Notes: generated from the sequence alone by a model not told the origin. 64,000 nucleotides of DNA from an uncultured Thermoanaerobaculia bacterium (GCA_951812325.1 OX638294.1:3386859-3450858); one strand, 5' to 3'; positions 40,888 through 50,157 are shown, numbered from the stretch's first letter. Numbers and translations are program-made.

Positions 40888-42306
40888 CTAGCCTGTTGGC
40901 GCCCTCGGCTCGCGGCCGGAGGGCAGGACCACCCCCTCCGGATAGTCGGCGCCGGTGACGCTCTTGTCGACGGACCGGTTCCAGGCGTCCAGCTCCGCGT
41001 GCATGCGGGCGGCGACTTCCGGCTGTTCTTCGATCAGGTCGTGCTGTTCCTCGGGGTCGTCGACCACGTTGTAGAGCTCGAAGGCTTCGGGTGAGTCGGC
41101 CGTGTAGTTCCTGACCAGCTTGACGTCGTTGTCGAGCCAGGCGAGGCCGCCGCTGGCGCGGAAGCCGATGGGCGTGTCCCTGCGGGCGGGCTCGGCGTCG
41201 AACGCGTGGGCGATCGAGATGCCGTCGTGAACGGCGTTGATCGACTCGGGGTCGAGCCCCGCGACCTCGATCAGCGTGGGGAAGATGTCCATCGTGCTGG
41301 CGGGGAAGTTCGTGATCCGCGGGGCGATGCCGCCTGGCCATTCGATGATCGTCGGCACGCGCAGGCCGCCTTCGTAGAAGTCCTTCTTGAAGCCGCGCAG
41401 GTGGCCGGTGGTGTCGGGGCGGACACCGGGATGATCGGGGCTGTAGTCGATGTCGGGCAGTCCGCCGTTGTCGCTGGTGAACCACAGGAGGGTGTTGTCG
41501 GCGATGCCGAGTTCGCGCAGGCCCTGGCGGAGGGCGCCGATCGAGCGGTCCATCGCGACGATCTCGGCGTGGTGTGTCCTGGAGGCGTCGTCGAGTTCCG
41601 CGAAGGGCTCCTCGTCTTCCGGAAAGGCGCCGAAGGGCCGGTGGGGTGAGGGGTACCAGATCACCGCGAACACGGGTCTGCCGTTCTCTGCCTGCCCGGA
41701 GATGTAGCGCAGCGCCTCGGCGACCAGGATTTCGGACGAGTCGCCCTCGAACTGCTTCGGCGTCCCGTTCTCGCTCAGCACAGGGTCCAGATTGAACTGG
41801 TTCGTGTGGCTCAGCCAGTAGTCGAAGCCGAGCTCGCCGGGGTTGTGGGGATCGTCGCCGGGCATCGGATTGTCTCCGCTCGGCTGGACCTGGTTCAGGT
41901 GCCACTTGCCGAAGTGCGCCGTCGCGTAGCCGGCCTGGCCGAACGCCTGGGCGATCGTCTTCTCCTGCTTGTTGATCGAGTCGCCGACGCGGAAGGCCCC
42001 GGTGCGGTCGTTCGTGCGGCCGGTGATGACCGTTGCCCGGGTCGGCGTGCAGCTCGGTGCGCCGGCGTAGAACCGGTCCATCCGCAGGCCGGCGGCGGCC
42101 ATCGCATCGAAGTGCGGCGTCTCGAGCAGGGGATGGCCGTAGTAGCCGGTCTGCGCCCAGCCCATGTCGTCGGCCATGAGCAGCACGACGTGGGGCCGGT
42201 CGTCCGCGAGCTGGTCGTCCGCGAGCCGATCGTCCTCGGCTGCGGGTTGGCCGCCGCAGGCCGCGATCAGCAGCACGGGCAGGAATCTGGCGATGGGCTT
42301 CTTCAT
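40888..42306 (-). CDS. Sulfatase lipoprotein (formylglycine type)
   Basis: 472 aa. The signal FLPVLLIAACGG has lipobox IAAC, so it is a lipoprotein. VVLLMADDMGW carries the metal-binding Asp pair (46-47) and APSCTPTRATVITGR the formylglycine site Cys86-T-P-T-R90; FGKWHLN, SPHRP and LLWFTSDNGG complete the active site. It removes sulfate from a polysaccharide or other sulfated compound in the periplasm or at the surface and needs a formylglycine-generating enzyme encoded elsewhere. Two broken copies lie at 36397-36886 and 39625-39690. The upstream DUF2911 gene is divergent. Confidence 0.93.
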   Translation of the reverse strand: MKKPIARFLPVLLIAACGGQPAAEDDRLADDQLADDRPHVVLLMADDMGWAQTGYYGHPLLETPHFDAMAAAGLRMDRFYAGAPSCTPTRATVITGRTNDRTGAFRVGDSINKQEKTIAQAFGQAGYATAHFGKWHLNQVQPSGDNPMPGDDPHNPGELGFDYWLSHTNQFNLDPVLSENGTPKQFEGDSSEILVAEALRYISGQAENGRPVFAVIWYPSPHRPFGAFPEDEEPFAELDDASRTHHAEIVAMDRSIGALRQGLRELGIADNTLLWFTSDNGGLPDIDYSPDHPGVRPDTTGHLRGFKKDFYEGGLRVPTIIEWPGGIAPRITNFPASTMDIFPTLIEVAGLDPESINAVHDGISIAHAFDAEPARRDTPIGFRASGGLAWLDNDVKLVRNYTADSPEAFELYNVVDDPEEQHDLIEEQPEVAARMHAELDAWNRSVDKSVTGADYPEGVVLPSGREPRAPTG

Positions 42307-42340
42307 TGGAGGGCGTCACCTCATGATAGTTCGGGCCGCG

Positions 42341-42390
42341 CCGCCGCCGGGCGGGAATCTGGCGATGGGTCCTCTCGTCGGAGGGGCCGT
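42341..42390 (-). repeat. Short duplicate of the sulfatase 5' end
   Basis: On the minus strand, CCCATCGCCAGATTCC and neighbours repeat the codons for PIARFLP at the start of the sulfatase (42280-42306), about 80 bp upstream of it. It encodes MRGPIARFPPGG but is followed by a stop before the sulfatase. The remaining gap up to 42561 shows nothing else. Confidence 0.55.
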
Positions 42391-42561
42391 GAAGCAATCC
42401 GATCCGACCGAATCCAATCCAGGATGGGAGTATCCTACAGTCGTCCCCGAGGGCCGCCGTCCGGGGCGGCCAGGGAGCGAACTGCGGAGTGAACCACGGC
42501 GACCACCTTGGAGCTTGGGCGCGGTAGAGTCCACCCAACACTTTTCTGTCTGGAGGACGAG

Positions 42562-43095
42562 ATGCACAAGTACCGAGCAACGATTTCCCTGATCTTCACG
42601 GCTCTTCTGGTCACGGCGCTTCCCGCCCTGGCGCAGCGCGAGGACGACGCCGACCGGGCGAGCAAGAACGGCAAGGTCGAGGGGATGATCGACGGCGTCA
42701 CGGTGACGCTGGAGTACGGACGGCCCAAGGTGAAGGGCCGGACGATCTGGGGCGACCTGGTTCCCTACGGCAAGGTCTGGCGGACGGGCGCCGACGAGGC
42801 GACGACGATCACTTTCAGCGCCGACGTCGAGATCGGCGGCATGATGCTGGCTGCCGGTACCTACGCCCTCTTCACCGAGCCGGGCGAGAACGAGTGGACC
42901 TTCATCTTCAACAAGGTCGCGAAGCAGTGGGGCTCCTTCCGGCACGACGCCGGTCAGGACGCGTTGCGGGTGACCGCCACTCCGAAGACCGTCGGGGAGC
43001 ACGTGGAGGAAATGGAGTTCGTCATCGTGGATGGCTGGGTCGCCCTACAGTGGGAGAGGCTCGCCGTGCCGTTCGAGGTGAAGAAGGCGGGCTGA
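42562..43095 (+). CDS. DUF2911 secreted protein
   Basis: 177 aa from ATG at 42562, which follows GGAGG at good spacing. A signal peptide (ISLIFTALLVTALPALAQ) precedes the DUF2911 domain: GVTVTLEYGRPKVKGRTIWG, PYGKVWRTGADEATTI, and the later TYALFTEPGENEWTFIFNK and QWERLAVPFEV. Members are common in Bacteroidota and Acidobacteriota and have no known function; the domain is a small beta sandwich. It stands alone, divergent from the sulfatase gene. Confidence 0.9.
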   Translation: MHKYRATISLIFTALLVTALPALAQREDDADRASKNGKVEGMIDGVTVTLEYGRPKVKGRTIWGDLVPYGKVWRTGADEATTITFSADVEIGGMMLAAGTYALFTEPGENEWTFIFNKVAKQWGSFRHDAGQDALRVTATPKTVGEHVEEMEFVIVDGWVALQWERLAVPFEVKKAG

Positions 43096-43149
43096 CCTCC
43101 TCGCTCGATCGGAACCGGGCGCTCAAGTCCGGGGGGTGAGCGCGTGAGC

Positions 43150-43215
43150 CGGTGGCGTCGAACTTGAGGTTCTTCCAGCCGCCGAAACGGTCGCGGTCGG
43201 CGGTGGGTTGAGCGG
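43150..43215 (-). pseudogene. Possible fragment of an agarase-like glycosidase gene
   Basis: The minus strand reads TADRDRFGGWKNLKFDATG, which resembles the conserved N-terminal block of agarase-like glycosidases (T-x-D-R-x-G-G-W-K-x-L-x-F-x-A-T-G). Nothing follows it. The match is short and from memory, so it stays tentative. Confidence 0.35.
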
Positions 43216-43264
43216 CCCAGGAACGGTGTTCCGAAGCAAGCGCCCAGCCCGACGAGAACCGACT

Positions 43265-43590
43265 TCGGCCTAAGGCCGACAGGGCGTTGGTGTCGAGAAT
43301 CAGGAAATGTCGCCGGGGTCGAGTTTCTCGAACTCTTCCTCGATCGCGCCAAGGACGGTCCGGTGCTCATCGCCGAGGTCGGCGAGTTCTCCGAATCCCT
43401 GCATCCAGGGTGGATTCGGCGGGCCGGGCGCGATCTGGCGGGCGTCCGCGTTGGCTCGCGTGCCTGAGGCGCGCCGACCGAGGTGCAGTTCGACGGCGTC
43501 GGTGAAGAAGCGCTTCAGGGTCATGCCGCGGCCTGCGGCGAGGGCTTTCGCGCGCCGGAAGGTCGTGTCGGGCAGCTCGATCGTGGAGAC
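43265..43590 (-). pseudogene. Decayed VapBC-type toxin-antitoxin locus
   Basis: From 43590 down, one frame reads VSTIELPDTTFRRAKALAAG then RGMTLKRFFTDAVELHL, an RHH antitoxin, but no start codon is in that frame: an ATG lies just before it and is out of frame by one base, as after a small deletion. An internal ATG at 43524 would remove the DNA-binding strand. The antitoxin ends at 43300 and overlaps a second frame, FLILDTNALSALG, the first strand of a PIN-domain toxin with its first Asp. The toxin then stops matching. The remaining gap 43096-43264 holds only the short glycosidase-like piece. Confidence 0.7.
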
Positions 43591-43617
43591 ATGTTCGGCT
43601 TCGAGCGGATTCCGGTC

Positions 43618-45258
43618 CTACCGCACCAGCGCGTACAGCAGCACCAGAACACCAACCAGCACGGCGCCCAGCAACCGCGGATCCAGGGCGCCCCGGATCT
43701 GAGACCGGGCCAGGAACGCAAACGGTGAATCCCAGGTCAGGCCGTCGACCTGCTCGGCCTTCGGGGGCGGCGTCGCCAGGCTGATGGCCACGTAGACGAC
43801 GCTCAGGATGCAGAAGTACCACCACGCCTGAAGCAGGAACGGGATGCCGAGGCCGTTCACCGGGTCGGAGACGTACTGCACGCCGCCGAGGAACTCGAAG
43901 CCCATGTCGAACAGAAAGATGACGAAGCCGGCCACGAAGCCGAAGAGCAGGGTGAAGGTGCCGGCCCGGGGCGTTCCTCGGCGCCAGAAGACTCCCCAGA
44001 GCAGCACGGTGGCGATCGGAGGCGCGATGAACTGCGCGGGCATCTTGTTGATCGCTTCGAAGATGGAGCCGAACTTGTCGCCCTGCGTGGACCAGGCGAT
44101 GGCCACGGTCATCACGACGACGGAGCTGATGCGCCCGATGCGTACCTGGGACCCCTCCGACAGGCCGGGCCGGAAGTGCTTCGCGATGTCGACGGCGACC
44201 AGGGTGCCCGTGCTGTTCACGGCGGCGGCGATCGTGCTCATCAGCGCTGCGAGCAGCGCGGCGGCCATGATGCCGATGAGTCCGGTGGGCAGCAGTTCGG
44301 TGATCAAGGTCGGCAGGGCGTCCGTCGGCTCGGCGATGATGTCCCGGAAGAGGACGTAGGCCAGCACGCCCGGCAGGACCATGAAGAACGGGGGCAGGAT
44401 CTTGAGCAGGGCGGCGAAGAGCGCGCCATGCTGTGCGTCTCGCAGGGTCCCCGCCCCCAGCACGCGTTGCACGATCGTCTGGTCGGTGCACCAGTACCAG
44501 AGGCCGAGGATGGGGAAGCCGAGGAGGAAGCCGTACCAGATCGATCCGGGGTCGAAGCCCTCCTCTCCCGGGACGTGAATCATGCTGAGCTGGTTCGGCT
44601 TCGTCGCCTCGAGGAGGTCGGCGTACGAGTCGATGCCGACGTCCGGCAGCCTGGCGAGGGCGATCACCGTGATCAGGACGGCGCCGCCGAGCAGGATGAC
44701 GGTCTGCAGCGTCTCCGTGACGACGACCGCCCGCAGGCCGCCGACGGCCGTGTAGATCACCGTGATGATCGAGATCATCGCGATGGACGCCAGGGGCGGG
44801 ATGCCGAAGAACCGCTCGAACACGGCCGCGCCCGCGTACAGGCTGATGCCGATGTGGATCAGCATCGCCGACATGATGAACATGAACGAGAGCGTGGTCC
44901 GGGCGGCGGGGCTGTAACGCCGCTCCATGAACTCGGGCAGCGTCGTGATCCGGCTCTTGAAGTAGATGGGCACGAAGACCAGGCTGAGCAGGATGATCGT
45001 GAAGCACGCCATCCACTCGAAGTTGCCCACCACCATGCCGATCCCGAATCCGCTCTCGGCGAGCCCGACCAGGTGAATCGTCGAGATGTTCGAGGCGAAG
45101 AGCGCGGCGCCGACGACCGGCCACTTCAGGTTGCGGTTGGCGAGGAAGTACGACTCGCTCGTGTGCCGCTTGATCCCCCGCACCGACCACAGGCCGACGA
45201 AGAGGATGCCCAGCAGGTAGACGACGATGACGACGAGATCGACGGGCGCGATGGTCAT
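43618..45258 (-). CDS. Sodium:solute symporter (SSS family)
   Basis: 546 aa with about 13-14 membrane segments. The first helix LVVIVVYLLGILFVGLWSVR, then SESYFLANRNLKWPVVGAA and FASNISTIHLVGLAESGF are the usual SSS blocks around the substrate and sodium sites; GLRAVVVTETLQTVILLGGA is the family signature. Of the subfamilies it looks closest to the SGLT-type sugar transporters. It is the last gene of a minus-strand series after DUF1501 (gap 113 bp) and the cytochrome/DUF1549 gene, so it may bring in the product of their pathway. Confidence 0.9.
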   Translation of the reverse strand: MTIAPVDLVVIVVYLLGILFVGLWSVRGIKRHTSESYFLANRNLKWPVVGAALFASNISTIHLVGLAESGFGIGMVVGNFEWMACFTIILLSLVFVPIYFKSRITTLPEFMERRYSPAARTTLSFMFIMSAMLIHIGISLYAGAAVFERFFGIPPLASIAMISIITVIYTAVGGLRAVVVTETLQTVILLGGAVLITVIALARLPDVGIDSYADLLEATKPNQLSMIHVPGEEGFDPGSIWYGFLLGFPILGLWYWCTDQTIVQRVLGAGTLRDAQHGALFAALLKILPPFFMVLPGVLAYVLFRDIIAEPTDALPTLITELLPTGLIGIMAAALLAALMSTIAAAVNSTGTLVAVDIAKHFRPGLSEGSQVRIGRISSVVVMTVAIAWSTQGDKFGSIFEAINKMPAQFIAPPIATVLLWGVFWRRGTPRAGTFTLLFGFVAGFVIFLFDMGFEFLGGVQYVSDPVNGLGIPFLLQAWWYFCILSVVYVAISLATPPPKAEQVDGLTWDSPFAFLARSQIRGALDPRLLGAVLVGVLVLLYALVR

Positions 45259-45371
45259 GGGGACGGGCTACGCTACACGCAGCGGTTGGAGCGGATGGAT
45301 CCGGTGATGTGGGCACCAAGGGCCGGTCGACGTCATGGAGCGGTTAGCTCTGGCTCCAGCCCCTCACGGGA

Positions 45372-46799
45372 TCAAACGATGATGTCGTCGACGACGAGGC
45401 CCTCGACGTCGGTCAGGCGGAAGTCGCGCCCTTGCGAGCGGTACGTGAGCCGCTCGTGGTCGAGACCCAGCAGGTGCAGGATCGTGGCGTGCAGGTCGTG
45501 GATGTGGACCTTGTCCTCGATCGCGTAGTAGCCGTAGTCGTCGGTGCGGCCGTGGCTGTGGCCGGGCTTCACTCCGCCGCCGGCCATGAACATCGTGTAG
45601 CCGTGGGGGTTGTGGTCGCGGCCGTTGCGGGCGCCGGCTTCGGCGCCGGGAGTGCGCCCGAACTCGCCGCCCCAGAGCACCAGGGTCTCGTCCAGCAGGC
45701 CGCGTGACTTGAGGTCCTTGATCAGGCCGGCCACCGGGCGGTCGACCTCGGCGCAGCTCTGCGGCAGGCCGGTAATCAGGCCGGAGTGGTGGTCCCACTT
45801 GTAGTCGGGTCCGTGGGTCGCCTGGACGAAGCGCACGCCCGATTCGGAGAAGCGGCGGGCCAGCAGGCAGCGGAGGCCGAAGTTGCGGGCCACCGGGTCG
45901 TCGAGTCCGTAGAGCCGCCTGGTCGCCTCGGACTCGCCCTCGATGCTCATCAGCTCGGGCGCCTCGGTCTGCATGCGGAAGGCGAGCTCGAAGGACTCGA
46001 TGCGCCCCTCCAGCGCCTGGTCGGGCCCGGTCTGCTCGAGCTGACGCCGTTGCCAGCGCTGCAGGAGGTCAAGTTCGCTGCGCTGGACCTCCGGCGGCAC
46101 CGACTCGTTGTCGAGGAAGTCGATCGTCGCCTCCTCGGTTTCCTGCCGGGCCGTGCCGATTGCCGTGCCGTTGTAGGCGGCGGGCAGGAAGGCTGACGAG
46201 TAGTTCTGCACGCCTCCGTGCTGGTACGAGGGGCAGATGGTGATGAACCCGGGCAGGTTCTCGTTCTCGGTGCCCAGTCCGTAGGCGACCCACGAGCCCA
46301 TCGACGGGCGGACGAAGCGGTCGCTGCCGGTGTTCATCGCCAGGATGGCGCCGCCGTGGGCGGCGTTGGTGCCCCACATCGAGCGGATGAAGCAGAGGTC
46401 GTCGACGACCGAGGCGATGTTGGGCATCAGCTCGCTCACCCAGGCGCCGGACTGGCCGTGCTGCTTGAACTCCCAGGGACTCTTGAACAGGTTGCCGGTC
46501 TCGTTGAACTGGACGCGGGGCTTGGCGAAGGGCAGCGGCTTGTTGTCGTCGCGGATGAGAAGCGGCTTGTATTCGAAAAGGTCGTGCTGCGACGGCCCGC
46601 CGTGCATGTGCAGGAAGATGATCCGCTTCGCCTTCGGCGCGAAGTGCGGTGGGCGGGGCGCCAGCGGGTTGCCGGGCTCGGCGGCCAGCAGGTCGCGCTG
46701 GAGCAGGGAGGAAAGCGCGAGGCCGCCAAAGCCGCAGCCGCAGGTCTTCAGCATCTGGCGGCGGGTCAGGGGTGGCGGCTGGCGGTGGGGGTAGCGCAT
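45372..46799 (-). CDS. DUF1501 protein, probably Tat-exported
   Basis: 475 aa. The N-terminus PPLTRRQMLKTCGCGFGGLAL has a twin-arginine motif (RRQML) and a hydrophobic stretch, so it should cross the membrane folded. The DUF1501 domain is related to the alkaline phosphatase/sulfatase fold: IIFLHMHGGPSQHDLFEYKP, GGAILAMNTGSDRFVRPSMG, LWGGEFGRTP, and GRDHNPHGYTMFMAGGGVKPG near the end. The gene follows the PSCyt1-DUF1549-DUF1553 gene at 30 bp; this pair is a standard partnership in Planctomycetes and related bacteria, with unknown biochemistry. Confidence 0.92.
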   Translation of the reverse strand: MRYPHRQPPPLTRRQMLKTCGCGFGGLALSSLLQRDLLAAEPGNPLAPRPPHFAPKAKRIIFLHMHGGPSQHDLFEYKPLLIRDDNKPLPFAKPRVQFNETGNLFKSPWEFKQHGQSGAWVSELMPNIASVVDDLCFIRSMWGTNAAHGGAILAMNTGSDRFVRPSMGSWVAYGLGTENENLPGFITICPSYQHGGVQNYSSAFLPAAYNGTAIGTARQETEEATIDFLDNESVPPEVQRSELDLLQRWQRRQLEQTGPDQALEGRIESFELAFRMQTEAPELMSIEGESEATRRLYGLDDPVARNFGLRCLLARRFSESGVRFVQATHGPDYKWDHHSGLITGLPQSCAEVDRPVAGLIKDLKSRGLLDETLVLWGGEFGRTPGAEAGARNGRDHNPHGYTMFMAGGGVKPGHSHGRTDDYGYYAIEDKVHIHDLHATILHLLGLDHERLTYRSQGRDFRLTDVEGLVVDDIIV

Positions 46800-46829
46800 C
46801 GTCTGTGACCTGGTTGGTGTACTTCGAAC

Positions 46830-49800
46830 CTAGTTGACGTAGATGAACTCGCTCGCCGCGAGGATGACGTGGGCAAGCCGGGTCCAGGCGTGGATCTCGG
46901 CGTCGTCTGCCAGTGCTGGCGCGGCGGTACGGTCACCGCTGCGCGGCGCGTCCTCTTCAGAAGCCGGCGGGGACGCCGGCGCACCGAGTGTGCGACGCCC
47001 GGGGACGGCGGCGGGCGGTGAGGCCGGCGCTTCGCGCCGAATGCCGGCCGGAAGGCCGGCGCACCCGGTATCTGCCGGGCACGCCAGGGAACGCATCTCG
47101 TCGAGGAAGGCGACTCCGTCGGCGATCTCGACATCGTCGGCGGGGCGCCCGTAGGCGCGGACGAAGGCGGTTGCGATGCGATCCTCGGCGCTCGCGTCCT
47201 CGAGCGCCAGGAGTTGCCGGGCGAAGCCGAGCGCGGCCTCCTCGACGAAGGGGCTGTTCATCATCAGAAGGGCCTGCCGCGGTACGACCGTTTCGGACCG
47301 ATCGCCGACCGAGTCGCTGGCGTCGCCGAAGTCGAAGCCGGCGAAGATCCTGTAGATCGCGGTGCGCACGACCGGCATGTAGATCGAGCGTCGGGGCGCG
47401 ACGTAGACGTCGGCCTTGCCGAGCGGGCCTTCCTCGCCGAAGACGTAACCCCTCGCGTTGAACTCCTCCACCCGCCCTCCCATCGTCAGGTCGAGCCGCC
47501 CGGCGAGCTGCAGCAGGGTGTCGCGAATCGGCTCGATCTCGAGGCGTCGCCGGTTCATGCGCCAGTGGAGCCGGTTCTCCTCGTCGACAACGGCGTTCGC
47601 CGCGTCGTAGTCGCTCGACAACCGGTACGTGCTCGACAGCATGATGTCGCGGTGGAGCTTCTTGAGCGACCAGCCGCCCTCGACGAAGCGGCGCGCCAAC
47701 CAGTCGAGAAGCTCGGGGTGCGTGGGTTCGCTGCCGATCACGCCGAAGTTGCTCGGCGTGTCGACGATGCCGCGGCCGAAGTGCCAGTGCCAGACGCGGT
47801 TGGCGATGACTCGCGCGGTGAGCGGGTGCTCGGGGTGGGTGATCCAGCGCGCCAGCTCGAGCCGTCCGCTGGCGCCGCCTGCGACCGGTGGCGGCGGCAC
47901 GAGGTGATCCGTGACCTTGAGGAACCCGCGGGGCTCCGGTTTCTCGGCGAGGTTCAGGTGGCTGCCGCGAATGTGGACCGGCAGATCGACGATCTCCGCC
48001 TCGTCCACCGCCATGGCGTACGGCGGCGCGGGCGGCGATGCCTCTTCCAGTCGTTCGACTTCGGCGCGCAGCTCGACGAGCCGCTCCAGCGCCTCCGGCG
48101 GGTAGAGCTTCTCCTCCTCTTTCTGGTCGAGGCAGGGAATGCAGAAGTAGCCGCTGTAGACCAGCCATCGCAGCTCCTCCTGCTCGCGCGGCAGCCGGAA
48201 GTCCGACGGCGCGAGGTCGTCCTCGTCCTTGAGCCCTAGTCGCATCAGGTGCTCTTCCCAGGCGATCTCGATTGTCGCGAAGAGGCTCGCGTAGCGCCAG
48301 GCGACCTCCTCCAGGGTCTTCGGCGCCGGCCCGCGGACGAGGCCGCGGGTCAGGGGCGCCGTCAGAACCTTCTCCGAGGCGATGATCGCCCGCAGATCCT
48401 CGGTCACCTGCTCGTAGCGATCGGGCGAGGCGGCGGCGTAGGCGTTCCAGATGACGAAGACGGCGCCCGGGCTTGGGGCATCGCCCTCGACCGGCGGGCC
48501 CTCCCGGTACCGGTAGAAGGCTCTGACCCAGCGCTCCAGGACCTGTGGTTCGAGGCCCCGCTCTCCAGCGACGCGGACGATCGTCTCCCTGGCCTTCTCC
48601 TGCTTCGCCTCGTCGTTGTCCGCGTGGCCGAAGGGACCGACGGCGGCGCTCCAGCTCGGGTAGGCGTCTTCGACGGCCAGCAGATACTCGGCGAGGGCCG
48701 CGCGGCGGGGACCCCGGAGGACGTCGTTCTGCTCGCGGACGACCTCGTCGACCTTCTCCTGCGCCTCGGCGACGAGCTTCTGCGCCGCCTCGTACTCGGC
48801 GAGCTCGTCTTCCGGGGCCAGCGGCCGCTCCAGCCAGCGCATGCCGGCGGCGTCGCTCATCGTCGCGGTGGAACGAAGGACGCCGGCCATCGCGTAGTAG
48901 TCGGCCGCAGGGATGGGGTCGAACTTGTGGTCGTGGCAGCGGGCGCAGCCGACCGGCAGGGCGAGAAAGGCGCGGCCCACCGTGTTGACCTGCTCGTCGA
49001 CGATGTCGATGAGCATCTTGTCGACATCCCGCTCCGCGAGCACCTTGGGGCCGAGCATCAGGAAGCCGGTCGCGGTGATCTGCTCGAAACGCTGCGCGTC
49101 GGTTTCCGCCGGCATCAGGTCGCCGGCGATCTGTTCGTGGACGAAGCGGTTGAAGGGCTTGTCGCGGTTGAGCGAGTCGACGACGTAGTCGCGATAGCGG
49201 AAGGCGTTGGGAAACCCGATGTTCTCGTCGAGGCCGTTCGAGTCGGCATAGCGGGCGACGTCGAGCCAGTGGCGGCCCCAACGCTCACCGTAGTGCGGCG
49301 AGGCGAGGAGCCGGTCGACGACCCGGGCGAACGCGCCGGGGCTCTGGTCGGCGAGGAAGTCGTCGATCTCGGCTTCCGACGGGGCCAGACCGATCAGGTC
49401 GAACGTGGCGCGCCGGAGCAGGGTTCGCTTGTCGGCCGGGGCGACGGGTGCGAGACCCTGTTCCTCGAGGCTCGCCAGGATGAAGCGGTCGATGGGCTGA
49501 CCGATCCAGGCCTCGTCCTCGACCGCGGGCGGCTCGGGATCTTCGATCCGTCGATAGGCCCAGTGGTCACGGCCGGGGCCGTAGTCGAAGGTCTCGGCCG
49601 CTCTGGTGGCGACCACCGTCTGGCCGGCGCCGGTGCGCGGGTCGGGTGCGCCTCGGCGGATCCACTGCTCGAAATCGGCGATCACGTGGGCCGGCAGCTT
49701 GCCGTCCGGCGGCATCTGCGTGAGGCCCTCGTAGTGGAGCGCCTCGATCATCAGGCTGTCCTCGGGCGATCCCGGAACGATCACCGCGCCGCTGTCGCCG

Positions 49801-50009
49801 CCGGCGCGCAGCCCCTCGGCATCGAGCAGGACCAGTCCGCCGCGGATCTTCGTGGGATCGTCGCCGTGGCAGGCATGGCAGCGCTCGACCAGAACCGGCC
49901 GAATCTTCGACTCGAAGAACTCGAGGTCGGCAGGGTCGATCTCAGCGGCGCCGGCGACCGTGCCGACCGCCGCCAGCCAGGTCAAAGCGAAGGGCGCAGC
50001 GCGAGTCAT
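46830..50009 (-). CDS. PSCyt1-DUF1549-DUF1553 secreted cytochrome protein
   Basis: 1059 aa. A signal peptide (FALTWLAAVGTVAGAAE) is followed by a haem c motif RCHACHGDDP (Cys44, His48; PSCyt1). DUF1549 covers about 170-380 (QPIDRFILASLEEQGLAP, RRATFDLIGL, WGRHWLDVARYADSNG, VGCARCHDHKFDPI, a second CxxCH). DUF1553 covers about 690-950 (RLELARWITHPEHPLTARVIANRVW, GWSLKKLHRDIMLSSTYRLSS). Near residues 970-1020 an inserted stretch rich in Pro and Ala (GIRREAPASPP, RRTLGAPASPPASEE) comes from two palindromic repeats that entered the frame without breaking it. DUF1501 follows at 30 bp. Substrate unknown. Confidence 0.92.
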   Translation of the reverse strand: MTRAAPFALTWLAAVGTVAGAAEIDPADLEFFESKIRPVLVERCHACHGDDPTKIRGGLVLLDAEGLRAGGDSGAVIVPGSPEDSLMIEALHYEGLTQMPPDGKLPAHVIADFEQWIRRGAPDPRTGAGQTVVATRAAETFDYGPGRDHWAYRRIEDPEPPAVEDEAWIGQPIDRFILASLEEQGLAPVAPADKRTLLRRATFDLIGLAPSEAEIDDFLADQSPGAFARVVDRLLASPHYGERWGRHWLDVARYADSNGLDENIGFPNAFRYRDYVVDSLNRDKPFNRFVHEQIAGDLMPAETDAQRFEQITATGFLMLGPKVLAERDVDKMLIDIVDEQVNTVGRAFLALPVGCARCHDHKFDPIPAADYYAMAGVLRSTATMSDAAGMRWLERPLAPEDELAEYEAAQKLVAEAQEKVDEVVREQNDVLRGPRRAALAEYLLAVEDAYPSWSAAVGPFGHADNDEAKQEKARETIVRVAGERGLEPQVLERWVRAFYRYREGPPVEGDAPSPGAVFVIWNAYAAASPDRYEQVTEDLRAIIASEKVLTAPLTRGLVRGPAPKTLEEVAWRYASLFATIEIAWEEHLMRLGLKDEDDLAPSDFRLPREQEELRWLVYSGYFCIPCLDQKEEEKLYPPEALERLVELRAEVERLEEASPPAPPYAMAVDEAEIVDLPVHIRGSHLNLAEKPEPRGFLKVTDHLVPPPPVAGGASGRLELARWITHPEHPLTARVIANRVWHWHFGRGIVDTPSNFGVIGSEPTHPELLDWLARRFVEGGWSLKKLHRDIMLSSTYRLSSDYDAANAVVDEENRLHWRMNRRRLEIEPIRDTLLQLAGRLDLTMGGRVEEFNARGYVFGEEGPLGKADVYVAPRRSIYMPVVRTAIYRIFAGFDFGDASDSVGDRSETVVPRQALLMMNSPFVEEAALGFARQLLALEDASAEDRIATAFVRAYGRPADDVEIADGVAFLDEMRSLACPADTGCAGLPAGIRREAPASPPAAVPGRRTLGAPASPPASEEDAPRSGDRTAAPALADDAEIHAWTRLAHVILAASEFIYVN
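46961..46988 (-). repeat. Dispersed palindromic repeat, copy C (inside a gene)
   Basis: AAGCCGGCGGGGACGCCGGC plus GCACC: inverted repeat GCCGGCG / CGCCGGC with the flank GCGGCGCGTC before it, as in copy D at 58502-58545. It lies inside the coding sequence of the PSCyt1-DUF1549-DUF1553 gene and encodes GAPASPPA. Confidence 0.7.
47041..47068 (-). repeat. Dispersed palindromic repeat, copy E (inside a gene)
   Basis: ATGCCGGCCGGAAGGCCGGC followed by GCACCC: stem GCCGGCC / GGCCGGC. It lies about 55 bp from copy C in the same gene and resembles the second repeat at 19490-19510. The two together account for the Pro/Ala-rich insert near the protein's C-terminus. Confidence 0.6.
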
Positions 50010-50157
50010 GGGAGTCTCTGTGTGAACGGCGGAGTTTACCCGACCTCCGGACCGGGCGTTTCGGCTGGCTGGCGGGATACGCCGGCGCCTTCCGAAGAAG
50101 CGCCGGGGTTCATCGGCGCCACGGCCGCGTTCGTCCTTTCCCGGTCGAACTCGTCGG

